Source: Oscarella lobularis (lineage: Eukaryota; Porifera; Homoscleromorpha; Homosclerophorida; Oscarellidae). From it: DNA of 64,000 bases. Location of the stretch: contig NC_089181.1 in NCBI RefSeq assembly GCF_947507565.1, forward strand, positions 2,675,614-2,739,613, in the 5' to 3' direction. Under the pieces are notes generated by a model. The model did no database searches, was not told where the DNA came from, and saw nothing but the letters and a program-made list of their open reading frames with translations. Made by a program: the position numbers and the translations under genes. This document shows, piece after piece, positions 20,859 through 32,004 of this stretch (positions are counted from its first letter, which is position 1; each line of letters starts with the position of its first letter).

Positions 20859-22857
20859 ATGTTGCCAAGGAGAGGTAAAAATGCGCTAGTTGTATCCTTC
20901 GTACATTCAGCCTTTGTATAGTGATCGTCCCAAGGCGTCTCATCACACAAGCCGGTAGAAAAAACCAGCGCAGCGACGCGCTTTGCCACAGCACCTCGTC
21001 TCTCTCTCCTCAGATCCGACTTCCTTTGCCGCGTCAAGCACAAAAATACCCTTCCTGACATTCCCTTTGATAAAAAGTCGCTAGCATATCCATTCGAATC
21101 GAACAGGCGAGCAAGGAGGAAAAAAAACAACCGCGCCCCTCACTTGACTCCCCATCTCTTCGTCCCAGATTCGTTCAGTACAGCGCAACGACGCTCGAAC
21201 GCAATTTCAAGCACGATCTATTAGCAGAAGCCGATCTAGGATACGCCATCGATTTGATTGACCTCGACGCATACGGAACAGCAGAAGGCAGGAGGAAAAC
21301 AGAGACAAAGAAAAACTTAGACGAATTTTTCTCAGAAAAACACGACGCTTTGGATGAGATTGATGCCATGCTCGTTGAAGAGGAGGCCACACCTCAGGGA
21401 GATAAGAAAAGGTAAGTACACCTATTGAAATAAAGGCCTGAGTGTATACATGCACTAGATCGACTTTTTATAATTGTATTGATATTTTACTACAGGTCTC
21501 GGCAGCATGCCAAATCGGTTTCTTGGCTACGAAAGACGGAGTACATATCAACGGAGTATAATCGATTTCAAACGAGCAATGAAACGCCTGAGACGAAGTA
21601 TGGCTAGGCTCGTAGACTTAAGTGCTTGAACGCGTCTGATCGCTTTCGTTTATGAATCTAGATTAGGTTATAACGTGAAGAAAATGTTTCAAGAAAAGGA
21701 CATCTATAAGGATAGGCAGAGTCAAATTGACGCGATTGAGGGATCGTTCGAAGCGGCAAAGAAACCCGTACGAATGAATAATGAATCATTTTCAAATAAT
21801 TTTTGCAAGTTTAATTTTAGGTTCTGAGACATCACACTAAACCGGGTGTTACAGCCAAAGAAGTCCTGCCTCTCCTACCAGATTTTGATGTGAAACTTCT
21901 TCATTTTTAATTAAATAAATATATATGTTTAATTTTAGATGTGGAAGTTTCCGTACGCTCACGTCGTATTCGACACGGATCCCGCTCTGTCCGGTCGCCC
22001 CGAGAAGGAACAACTCGAAGAAATGTCGCAGGCGACCATACGGTAAAAAACGATGAGCACTCAGGTCAAAAAAAGATCGTCTCTATTTGACTTCTTTTAG
22101 GGGCATGGAAGACGACGAAAAGGAACAGTTTGTCGGGTTTTTTGTTCCCACGAAAGAAACGAAGGAGAAACGGCGAAAGCAAGGACGAATTTCTGAGCAG
22201 ACAGAAACGTAGGGTGAATTGACTTATTATATTTCTCCTCTCGTAATTTTTATTTTCAGCGATGAATACCTAATGGTTCGCGAGTACAATTGGAGCGTGA
22301 AAAATAAATCGACAAAGGGATTTGATGTAAGGAATCGGAGCTTCTCTTGTGCGTGTCATATACCGGATATTTGACGTCAAAGGAAAATTATTTCTTTCTC
22401 GTACGTGACGGCGAAGGAGTGTTCTACAATGAATTGGAAACAAGGCGAGCGGAAAGACGGCATTTTATCCTACTAATAATAGATTCGTTTACTTTAGAGT
22501 CCGTTTGAATAAACGGCGAGCGAAGAAAGGGGCATCTACCGGTTCTTCGATTCTCGTCGTTAACCATAGAGACATCAACGAAGACGAGCTAAAGGCTCAG
22601 GTAAAAAATTAATAATATGTATTGTATACTGATGTTCAGGGATTTGGTTTCAGCGCGAGCGTCTTGCTCAATTGGAGCCGCCAGTGCTCGAAGAAGAAGA
22701 AGAGGAAGAGGAATTCGCTATTGCCGCCAAAGAGAAGGCCGCCATCGCCGACGTGTTTGGAAGTAGCGACGAAGACGACGAGGACGACGGCGGCGGCGAA
22801 GGGAGAGGGGAGAAGGACAACGAAAAATCGTCCGAAGATAGTTTGAGCGACAGTTAA
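20859..22857 (+). CDS. PAF1: RNA polymerase II-associated factor 1 (PAF1)
   Basis: A multi-exon gene ending at TAA 22855-22857. PAF1 signatures are clear: [102 protein letters not shown], and an acidic Glu/Asp/Ser tail. PAF1 is the scaffold of the Paf1 elongation complex, which promotes transcription elongation and histone H2B ubiquitylation. The proposed start at 20859 (MLPRR, spliced to [10 protein letters not shown]) depends on a weak acceptor near 20934 and is uncertain; the rest is secure. Confidence 0.92.
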
Positions 22858-22901
22858 TTATTATCCAAAATAATCGTTGCAATCCCCCTGTGACGTCACA
22901 A

Positions 22902-25690
22902 ATGAGCGTTATGAAATCCGTCTCTCTATTTCTCCCCTTTTTGATCCTTTTCCCGTTTGGATCCGGTACGTTTTTAGCTAAGAGTCGGCTAATGAAATGT
23001 CGCGACGACGGCAAGACTCCCAATCCGGTGAACGGCAAAGGGGCCCATTGTCAAAGTAAACTCGTTGTGACGCTCACCGTTCGCTCGGGCCAAGTGCGAT
23101 ATTAAACGATCTAAGATTAACCAAATCCGTGTGCTACCACGCTGCCTCTAGGGTAATACGGAATCGCTACACGCCGACGTGAAAGCCGTTCGCGATTCTG
23201 AAGGCAAGGCTAGGTCTCTGAAGAAACCGTTTCGCATTTTTATGGGAAAGTCGCCTGTTGACGTGACATTTCCTTTGGTGTACGAAAAGGTAAACGACGG
23301 CACGGCCTGTTAGCTCATTTGACTCTGTGCGCGCCGACATGCAGAGCGTTCCTAGCGAATATTTCGAACATTCACATTTCGCTGGAAGAGCGAACATTGG
23401 CATGTGCTCGGACAAGTGGAAAGACAAAAAAGCGTCTTGCAGATTTGCATACGATCACAAGAAAGAAAAGATCTGGGCGAGTCAGGTCAGCAACTGTCTC
23501 CGGCCACGAGCACTGTAGAAAATCGTTCGCTTCCAGGGGTTTTGCTGTCGCTGCACAGACAACATGTCGAGTGGAGTAAAGAAGTGGTATACGCGCGGAC
23601 GAGAAGGCAAGTGCAAATTTTGGGGCAAACGAAGCAGCGCTCATTGTCTCAGATTTGGTCAACTGTGGTAATTCCGCTTCTCGATCGGCGGCCTAAGGGT
23701 GGGTCACCGATGATGGATGATTCGTAGGTACAACGCATATCGTCTGCTTCCGCCAGTCCTTGATTTTAACATCACTTTTACTCTTCTAACGTTTCTCGGA
23801 ATGGAACTCGATACCAAGTCGGGACGAGTCGTTGCATCGTGGAGCCGACCCAAACATGTGACCGTATCTCCTACGTATCCCAACGGCGACAAGACTGATC
23901 CACGAGTTGGCTACAACCTTTCGTGTTTCCTGTTTCTTAATTAATTTTATTTGTGCAGATCGTGGCTCACTATGTGGGCGATCTGCTGCCTTCTAAATTT
24001 TTTGGAGATCTCACAAACAAATACTTGTTTGTTCCGTCGATGCACGATCCCTACGGTAAGATGATGGATAGCAGCAACAAATTGAAAGAGTCCGAGTTCC
24101 TTCGTCACAAACAAGTCAAGGTACTATACATCGACCAACGATGATCGTTGTTGTAAATGCGTACGTGCGTGCGTTTAGAACGGCATGCGTGAATGGCTCC
24201 TTGTTGACAAACATCTCGTCGATTTTTCCGGACTGACTTGTAATCGAATCGGTCTCTATTACGAAGGTTTTGCGTCTCAACCCGGTAAATGCCGGAGGAA
24301 GAAGGGCAGCTGCACAAGAGTCACACTAACGTCCATGTGGGAAACCGATCACGTGCGTTCAAATTGAATCCTAATGTAGTAATACCGTGCCGTACGCTTT
24401 TAGGAATATAAAAAAGCGAAAAAGACGGGTAAATACTTCGTGGAGAATTTCGGCAAATTTAGTCGAAGATATTCGGAGTCGCGAATACTCAAGCCCGGCT
24501 CCGTGGTCTCGCTATCTTTCGAGTCTCCGGCCTTGCACAGCAGCGTCGTGACTCTCGACGTCGCCGCCGACGATGTTCATTTTATATTGAATCAGTAAGG
24601 GACAGGGGGGCAGGAGAGCACGTGCACGTCTTGACTGGCACAAACAGGGCCCAAGGGAAGATAGTGGAGGCGTACGTTGAAGACTTTACAGCCCTCTCAA
24701 AAGATGGGAAAATGATAGTACTTATTATCAATAAAGGTCACGTATCAGCAGACTTTCAAGTAAAGCACTCTCTAATCCTTTATAAGCGAAAAACGTTGAT
24801 CCGATTTGTAGGTCTCTGTGAGCGAATGCTCGACGGGCATAGCAAAGATCATGGCGCAGATCAAGACGATTAATCCGGGCATGTCAATCAAATTTATTTT
24901 CCAAATATGGCATCACGTGTCGCTGGCAACTAATAACACGTGCACGGGTGAGAGAAAGTGCGCGTGCGCAATCTAATTAATTAATTAATTAATTAATTTC
25001 TTCCAGTGACTCTGTTCGATTCGGGAGGCAACAAGATGGACAAGGTCGTCGTTAGTTTCAGCACGCTGGCCGCCTGCTATTGCACGGGTCATTGTCCCTG
25101 CAAGTGCGATCTCGCCTGCGAAGTGGAAGCGCGCGAGCGCATTCTCAACATCACAGGAGCAGCGAAGAAGTGCGATACTAAAATCTACTGCGAATTGAAG
25201 GCCTTTTTCGATCGCTTCCTATCGAAGTGGTGGGGACGACTAATATTGACGATCGTCGTGCTTCTCGTCATGGGATTGCTTAAGATGTGGATCGAAAAGG
25301 CGTTTTGCGAACACACGGACGTCGACGGCATCATTCTCGCTCTTTTCGAGGACCGAAAGGAGAGGTGACGTTTTTTAGAAGCGTCGACGTTCGCATCCGG
25401 GTCACATTCTTTGTTCTTGTTTTTGCAGCGTGGAGGACCAAGCGAGAATGAAGTTCGCATTTGGCGCCTGCTTTTTTGTCTACGTTCCGCTCCTGCCCTT
25501 TATATGGGCCGCGTCGCGAATGTTTCAAATGTGGGAGTCGAGGCGGGACATCGTGGAAGAATCGGAACGACAGCGACTAAGGTCAGCCTGGTTAGCTCGA
25601 AAACTTGATGAAATAGCCGGGGGCCCCGTTAGGGATTACGAACTAACCGGGGACCCCATAGAGGATCAGGCAGTAACAAGTTCAAGTTAG
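22902..25690 (+). CDS. HAP2: HAP2/GCS1 gamete fusogen, paralogue 1
   Basis: Start ATG at 22902 with a signal peptide (SVSLFLPFLILFPFGSG); stop TAG at 25688-25690. HAP2 hallmarks are in order: QGFCCRCTDN, SAHCLRFGQLWYN, a YVGDL motif, EWLLVDKHLVDFSG, TCNRIGLYYEGF with CRRKKGSC, a long beta-rich region, and the Cys cluster CYCTGHCPCKCDLAC. Then come a transmembrane segment (about 25237-25290) and a second hydrophobic segment with VPLLPF. HAP2 is a class II membrane fusogen that merges gamete plasma membranes. The gene is intact, with about a dozen exons. An AATT repeat sits just before one acceptor (24974-24998). Its stop codon overlaps the stop codon of paralogue 2 on the opposite strand. Confidence 0.9.
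24974..24998. repeat. AATT tract in a HAP2 paralogue 1 intron
   Basis: Six TTAA units directly followed by the polypyrimidine tract and acceptor (TTTCTTCCAG) of the next HAP2 exon. Confidence 0.75.
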
Positions 25691-28425
25691 ATCGTTTGAA
25701 TTTCCTCCTCGTCCGAAGAGACATCCTCCTCCACCGTGAAATCGATCTGGAGTTGCTTTTCCGCTCGTTTCCGGGCCCTCTGTAGTCTTGCGCGCGCTCG
25801 TTTCGCCTCCGCGTTTCTCCTTCTTACCTTTCGGCGCAGAAGCCAGGCACACGGTAGTAGGGGACAAAAGGCGATGGCGAAGAGGATTAGAAAGAATTGG
25901 CGCACTTTCTTTCCCTGCTTTACACTGGGAGGAAAAAAGAAACGATCAAATGTATCTATCCTTAGACCATGCACACCAGTATTTCTTACTTTTCGTATCT
26001 TATGATGTTGCCCAGTTCGTCGACGATTTCCGTCAATTTGAGCTTTTTCTTTGTCGCTCCCTTTGCCGCTCTGTGTTGTTTTATGACGGCGGCGATTTTA
26101 ACACCAACGACAAGGGCCACGACTCCAATGACCAAATAGATGTAGACCTGATATCTTCTGAGTAAATCGAGAAATTCGTTTCCGCTGCTCTTCCTTTTCG
26201 GAGGCGGTTGAACACACGACAGGGAACTGTTAACGTTACACTTAATTTTGAAAAAAAGAGAAGATATCAAATGTCAGAATTTCCTGCGATTCTTTCACTC
26301 ACGACGTTGCCGCAGGCACCGAAATCAAAGCACGTGGCTGTCGTTTTGAAGGCAACTGTTTTCGTGTCGAATAGCTCCCCGGTTTTCCTGTCGCGGAGCG
26401 TGACTAAAAAACCCCGCGGCAATATCTGTCAGTGCGCGGGCGAGCCGCGCGATAATTCAGATTCACCTTTGCACGAACTTAGCGTTCCCTTCGAATCGTG
26501 AGCAAATATGGGAAAATGCTTAACGCCCGTTTGTCCCGGACCGATGTTGAGCGTTTTCGCCTGCACCGTGTCAATGGCTCGCGTGCATTCTCCGACTGAT
26601 AGCTGAAAAGTCACTGGCATCAGATGGTGCATCGAGCGCGTACGTGCTCTTCTCACCGTGAAATCATTTGCAACGCGACCGATATTCGTTACTCTCGCCG
26701 TCAGTTTGCCCTCTTTCGACTGAGCTTCGAAGTCTTCAACGTACGCTTCGACTATTTTTCCTGGAGCCCTGTGCAAGCAAACTCGAGCGGACGCAGTCTC
26801 AGTCGATCGTCTTACCATTTGTAAACGAGAACGACGTCGTGGGCATCCAACCACAGGTTCACCATGCTGTAGTGCGTCCTGTCCAGATGGTACTTGATCA
26901 TTAGAGTATCTGCCGACGCTTTGTCGGCGAGAAACGGTCCAAAGCTATCCGGAAAGTATTTGGTAGATAATCCTTTGAGTTGCCTTAGCTACGAAGAAGA
27001 CGGTCGAGTTAACGACATTTCGTCGTCGTATTTTTACTTTGTCTTCGTTCCAGAAGTGATAGGGCTGATTTCTAAAACAGCTGTTCATGAGGGCACCGTT
27101 TGCTACGTTTGCTTAATCGGAGGAATTTCGATCGTAGCTTGCCTGTTTTTCTTTTGAGAGCACTTGTTGTCCTGAAACTTGAACGCTTCGTAGGAAACGC
27201 CGATTTTATTGCACGTCGTTCCGCTGATATCGAAGTGATGCTTGTCAATAAATAGCCACTCTTTGGGCCCCGCCTATCAAATCGAAGAAATCATTTCAAT
27301 CCATCGGCTTGCGTCGCACCTGTATGATGTCGTCCTTGTGTCGACGACTGTCGTATTTGCCCTCTGTGTGAGGCTTTTCCCCAAAGCTGTTCTCCTCTGG
27401 TATAAGTAAATACTTTTGAGATAGATCGTGCAGCTTGCTCGGAATGTCTAAATCTCCGACCCATTTAATGCGCGCCTGCATGCGTGAAAGTGCGTGCGAT
27501 AATTAACCAGCAGCACACACAGTTCGATTTGGGTCTCTACCTTTCCGTCTTTGCTTGCAAGTGCCGGAACGGAAGGGGAAAGCGTCAGAGTTTCTGAATG
27601 GATCCACGTGGGCATGACGACGTCTCCGTATCGGACGGCTCTCCCTCGAGTCTTGATTTCGGCGACAATTTTGAAGTGCAGCGAGGGTGCCGTCAGTTCG
27701 TACATTCGGTACCACAACTGGTCGTGTCTCAAGCAGTGGGCGCTTTTCTTTTTTTTCCAAAAACCGCATTTATTCAATGCCGTATTTCGTTGATGGTGGC
27801 CATGTCTTTCCTTAGAAGCCCCTCCACACGAGCAGCAGAATCCCTAAAAGACGATTCGAAAGTCGCGCATCCGAGTCGTTTTAATTACCTGCGAGTAAAG
27901 TATTCGTTTCTTCGTTTTCTTGTACGTCATAAAGCCGCACGTCACTCTTTTGTGTTTCCAGTGAGATTTGCACTTCCCCGTCGCGATTTGCTCTTCGTAG
28001 GGCTTATTGTTCACCATCTATATAGTGGCAATATTGGCTGATCCGACATATGAAATTAGCTTATTTTTATTTCCTTTCCCATTCCGAATAAGGGATAATG
28101 AATGACAACTTCGGACTTCTCCAGAACGACTCGAAATGGCTTGGCCACCTGGACGATTTCTTTTGTCACTGGATCATAGACGGCATTGACCTCGGCTTCT
28201 AGCGTTTCTGTTTTATTCTGCGTGCGAGATCATAGAACGATAGGAAATCTCTTTTTTCTTTACTTGCTCGTTATGGAGTGCCAACGTCACGATTATGCCT
28301 TTTGACGTGCACTGCATTGGCTTGTCTCCTTCATTGGCGCACTCTTCGAGCTTTGCTTTTGCCAAGATGAGAGCACGACATGCGAGGGGAATCACTAGGA
28401 AAAGTGAAAAAACTGCGACTTTCAT
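25687..28425 (-). CDS. HAP2: HAP2/GCS1 gamete fusogen, paralogue 2
   Basis: ATG at 28425 with a signal peptide (VAVFSLFLVIPLACRAL); stop TAA at 25687-25689. Family blocks include SQGFCCSC, SAHCLRHDQLWYRMYEL, a WVGDL motif, SKLHDLSQKYLLIP, KEWLFIDKHHFDISG, TCNKIG-type sequence near 27200 and GKIVEAYVEDF. The late Cys cluster is reduced: where paralogue 1 has CYCTGHCPCKC, this one reads TCFDFGACG. A transmembrane segment (YLVIGVVALVVGVKIAAVI) is followed by a second hydrophobic stretch with FCPLLPCAWLL, then a strongly basic and finally acidic tail. It lies head to head with paralogue 3, with 43 bp between start codons. Confidence 0.88.
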
Positions 28426-28468
28426 ACCCGCCTTTCTGACGTCACAGAGTCCTCGAGAGGTCAAGGAA

Positions 28469-31400
28469 ATGAAATCGCTTGTCAATGTGTTTTTGATTTG
28501 GATATTGTGGAGTAAAGCCGTCGCGAACGGTGTGACGGTTCTTGGAAACAGCAAGATGCTCGTCTGCGCCAACGACGGCAGCTTGGAAGGCAGCAATCTA
28601 AAGAAGAGCAAAAAATGCAAAAACAGGATCATCGTAACGCTGGCCGCCCAAAGCGGTCAAGGCAACTCGACCTATTTACACGCGCTCGTCGATTCGGTGA
28701 AAGAAGAGAAAACTGAAGACGAAGTAAAATTAAAAAAGCCGTTTCGCGTGCAAGTCACAAGGAGCGAGACGACAATCAATTATCCGATGATCTATAAAGG
28801 GGTATGCATGCATAGTAAAATGCCGTACGTATACATAGTCTATACTCTCATGCAGAGGGTGAATCATCGTCCGTTTGAAACGATCGTGAAGAAACGTCAT
28901 TCAGCGCCGTGCTGCGGCAAGGCGATCCATGATCGTTGCACGGAGGGCTGGTTCGACGAGAAAAACGCGTGTCCGTGGTGGTATCACGTTCCCGAAGAGG
29001 AACAGAATCGACGAGCGCCGTACACGAAGGAAAGCACTGATCGAAAGACGGGAAAACTAAAGAAAGTGTGGGCTAGTCAGGGCTATTGCTGCATCTGCAG
29101 CTATGCAGAGAAGCACAACAGAAAGAAGTATTACGCCCGTGGCGGACGTCGTTGCTCTTGGCATATTTTCCATAAAGTGACGCACCAAGCGTACGCTCAC
29201 TGTCTCGACTTCGATCCATTATGGTGGGCAAGGGAAGGGGCTTCGATCGCGCGGTTGGCATATATCGTCGATCTCTCGTTGGCAGGGATCGCGTCTACGA
29301 GATTATGCCACCTTTTCTCTCGTTTACAATCACGGTTAAAATTGACGTCGTTGATCGGTATATCCGAAGCGCCGGCGGCGATTCGATTCCCGTTTGGAAA
29401 TCGGCGGGGTCGTTTCAACTCTCGCCGAGTCGATTGAAAGGTCGTACGAAAGACGGACGCGTGTTGGGCGAGTACGTCGGCGATCTGCAGGTGTCGCGTC
29501 GTCTCGAGAATCTCGCAAACAAGCATCTCGTCTGGCCCGAGTGGTACTTGCTCAATAAACGAGCTCGTCGTCGTCACAGCTGGATTAAGGTTATTTGAAT
29601 TAATTTTTTTATTGAATTGATTGAGTTGTGGAGTGCTGCTGCATGGTAGGCGGGGTACAAAGAGTGGCTCTTGCTTGATAAGCATCTTTTTGACTTTCGT
29701 GGCGAGACGTGCAACAGAATTGGGGCCAGCTTCAAAGCGTTTAAGTTCGGTCAAAGTTCAAGATGTAGAAGAAAAAAGGGAAGGTACATACAGTAAAGTC
29801 TATTTAGTGACCACCACTAGTCGCTCATGCACCTTCGTTTTAGTTGTCTTGAACGGCAACCGTTTCACTATCTTTCGGAAGCTCAGGTGAGACAAGCGAG
29901 AGAGAGCATGCTACACCCGCCGTTGTTTTCTACCAAGGGTGTTTGCAGAGTCTGAAAAAGAAGAAAAAGATTAGTTCGTCCTTTTTGGATTTTTACGGAA
30001 ACTTCACGGGCGCAAAGCTCGTGGGAAAATACAAGGAGCCGGAAGCTTTGCGGTTCCGACCCGCAGAAAACTACAACAGCGTTGTCGTTCTCACTATAGA
30101 CGCCAGAAAAATCGTTCTCGTATATAACAGGTACCATAAGAGAGGTACAGCGGAGTCCAGTCTTAGCTGCTTCTGTATAGAAGTCCTGGCCGTCTCGTGG
30201 AAGCGTACGCAGAAGATTTTGAAGCAGTTTCCAGCGGTGGCCGCCTTATGGCGATTGTTCTCAATACAGGAAAAGTCATGTCTGATTACACGGTAATACG
30301 AAATGAGATTTGGCGCAGAAACTTTCACTAATTACTGTAGGTGACAGTGAGCGGCTGTTCAGCTGGCATTGGTCAAATCCCAGCAAAGAAACTGACCATA
30401 GACGCGGGTCAAAGCAAAACCGTTACTTTCATCTTGCAGCAATTCTATCGAAAAGCGACACTTTCTCTCTGCACTGGTACTCAACGTGTCTACTGCAGTT
30501 GTTTATCTCTCTGCCCTAATGTGTTAATTCTAGTTTCGCTTTACGATGTCAAATTCCAGTTCATGTCTTCGATGGTTGTTAATTTCTCTACGTCCGCTCC
30601 ATGCTACTGTCCGAATACGTGCAACTGCACGGCTGGAGTATAATCGCGACTTCCTGCATTGTTATTTTAAATATTGATTTTTTTTGTTATCTAGTGCGGC
30701 CCCCAATTGATGGATTGCGCCAATTTGACTGACATTGCTCCTCCGACGAATTCGTCCAATGGCTTTGGTTGGCTCGGAAAAGCGTTTGGCGCAATCGGAA
30801 AATTCTTCAAGAACCTGTTCAGCGGTTTCTTTTCGGGCTTTTTCTTTCTTGTCGGCGTTTTTGTCTTTCTTGGTGCAATCAAAGTGACGCTCGATGTCTG
30901 TTCGAAGGCCAGCAAAGCGGCCCAAAAAGAAGGTGTCGGAGGAGAAAAACAAGAAAAGGAAATTACAGAGACACGAATCCTTCAGGGAACGAGTAAAAAA
31001 TGGATGTTGGATAGTCGTCAAAGTCGTTTCGTCGCCTGTCTCAAAGGAGTCTTTTATTTTTTCTACTGCCCCTTTTTGCCGTGCATCCGAATTGGACAGA
31101 ACTTGCTCATGGAGCATCGTCGTCGCCTTCGCCATCGCTTGGGAAGACTCGAGAGAAAAAGGCAGAGGGCGAAAAAAGGCAACTCGGTGGCCGAGGCTGC
31201 AAGCGAAAGTGACTCCGATTCGTGGGACACCGATTCTGATGCAATGGAAAGCGAAGACGACGAAAAAAAGTCGCTTTGCAAAAATGAATTCGATTACGAT
31301 TGGTCAGATGAATACTCTTCTTCCGAGGCCGACGTTAGTGACGAGGTAAGCACAAATTCCGTACATAAATAAAAGAAAGACAGCGTAGCCTTTTCTTCTA

Positions 31401-31921
31401 GCCCCAGAACGCGAAAGAACTTTTGGCCTATCAGTATCCGGTGTTCCTCAATTTCTACAACTCCTTTAACAACCGCGGTTTAGAGGTGGGACGTGCTTGT
31501 ATATGCAGGCAATCTCCTCTCGCACTGTTTTCGTGTGATTTTAGAGTCCTGGCGAAACTTTCAGCTTATGTGGACAAGTAATGTCAGACGAAGCCGATTC
31601 GGAGGAAAGCAAGAGCGTAACGTTTGACCTATACAAATATACCAAACAGGTACGATGTCAGCCAATCCCTGGCCCTCCTAATTTTAACTAGTGAATAGTG
31701 CAGCTGTTTTTTTCCCGTTTTAGTTTCTCACTATTAAGGACGGTAAGATCCGAGAGTTGACCAAGCCCCTGTCAGTGCAAGATAAGCTTTTTACATGCAC
31801 CATGGACGAGACGACTGCCCTAAAATTCTTGACGTACTCGCCCCTGTTTCCGTGTCTCAATCGTCGTTTACGACGTCGACGCAAAAACGCACAAGATAGA
31901 CGTTTGGATGCAGAACCGTAA
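28469..31921 (+). CDS. HAP2: HAP2/GCS1 gamete fusogen, paralogue 3 (enlarged)
   Basis: ATG at 28469 (signal peptide SLVNVFLIWILWSKAVA); stop TAA at 31919-31921. Blocks match the other two copies: GYCCICSYAEK, YAHCLDFDPLWW, YEIMPPFLSFTITVKI, EYVGDLQ, LLLDKHLFDFRG, TCNRIGASFKAF, and a Cys cluster CYCPNTCNCTAG. It has an extra Cys-containing stretch of about 60 residues (HSAPCCGKAIHDRC to TGKLKKV) before the GYCC block. After the membrane segment (SGFFFLVGVFVFLGAIKV) and a second hydrophobic stretch with YCPFLPC, it has a longer basic and acidic cytoplasmic tail encoded by at least four more exons. It converges on BABAM2 with 83 bp between stops. Confidence 0.87.
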
Positions 31922-32004
31922 ATTAGAAAGAAACAAAAAAAGCCGCAAACGGTCGACTGACTGAGACTGACTGAACTAAATAGTCAATTTACTAGAATAA
32001 CACC

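Noticed and set aside
22902-31921. A viral class II fusion protein origin for the cluster
   Set aside because: The genes have many introns, signal peptides and the eukaryotic HAP2 signature blocks. They are cellular gamete fusogens, only distantly related in fold to viral proteins.
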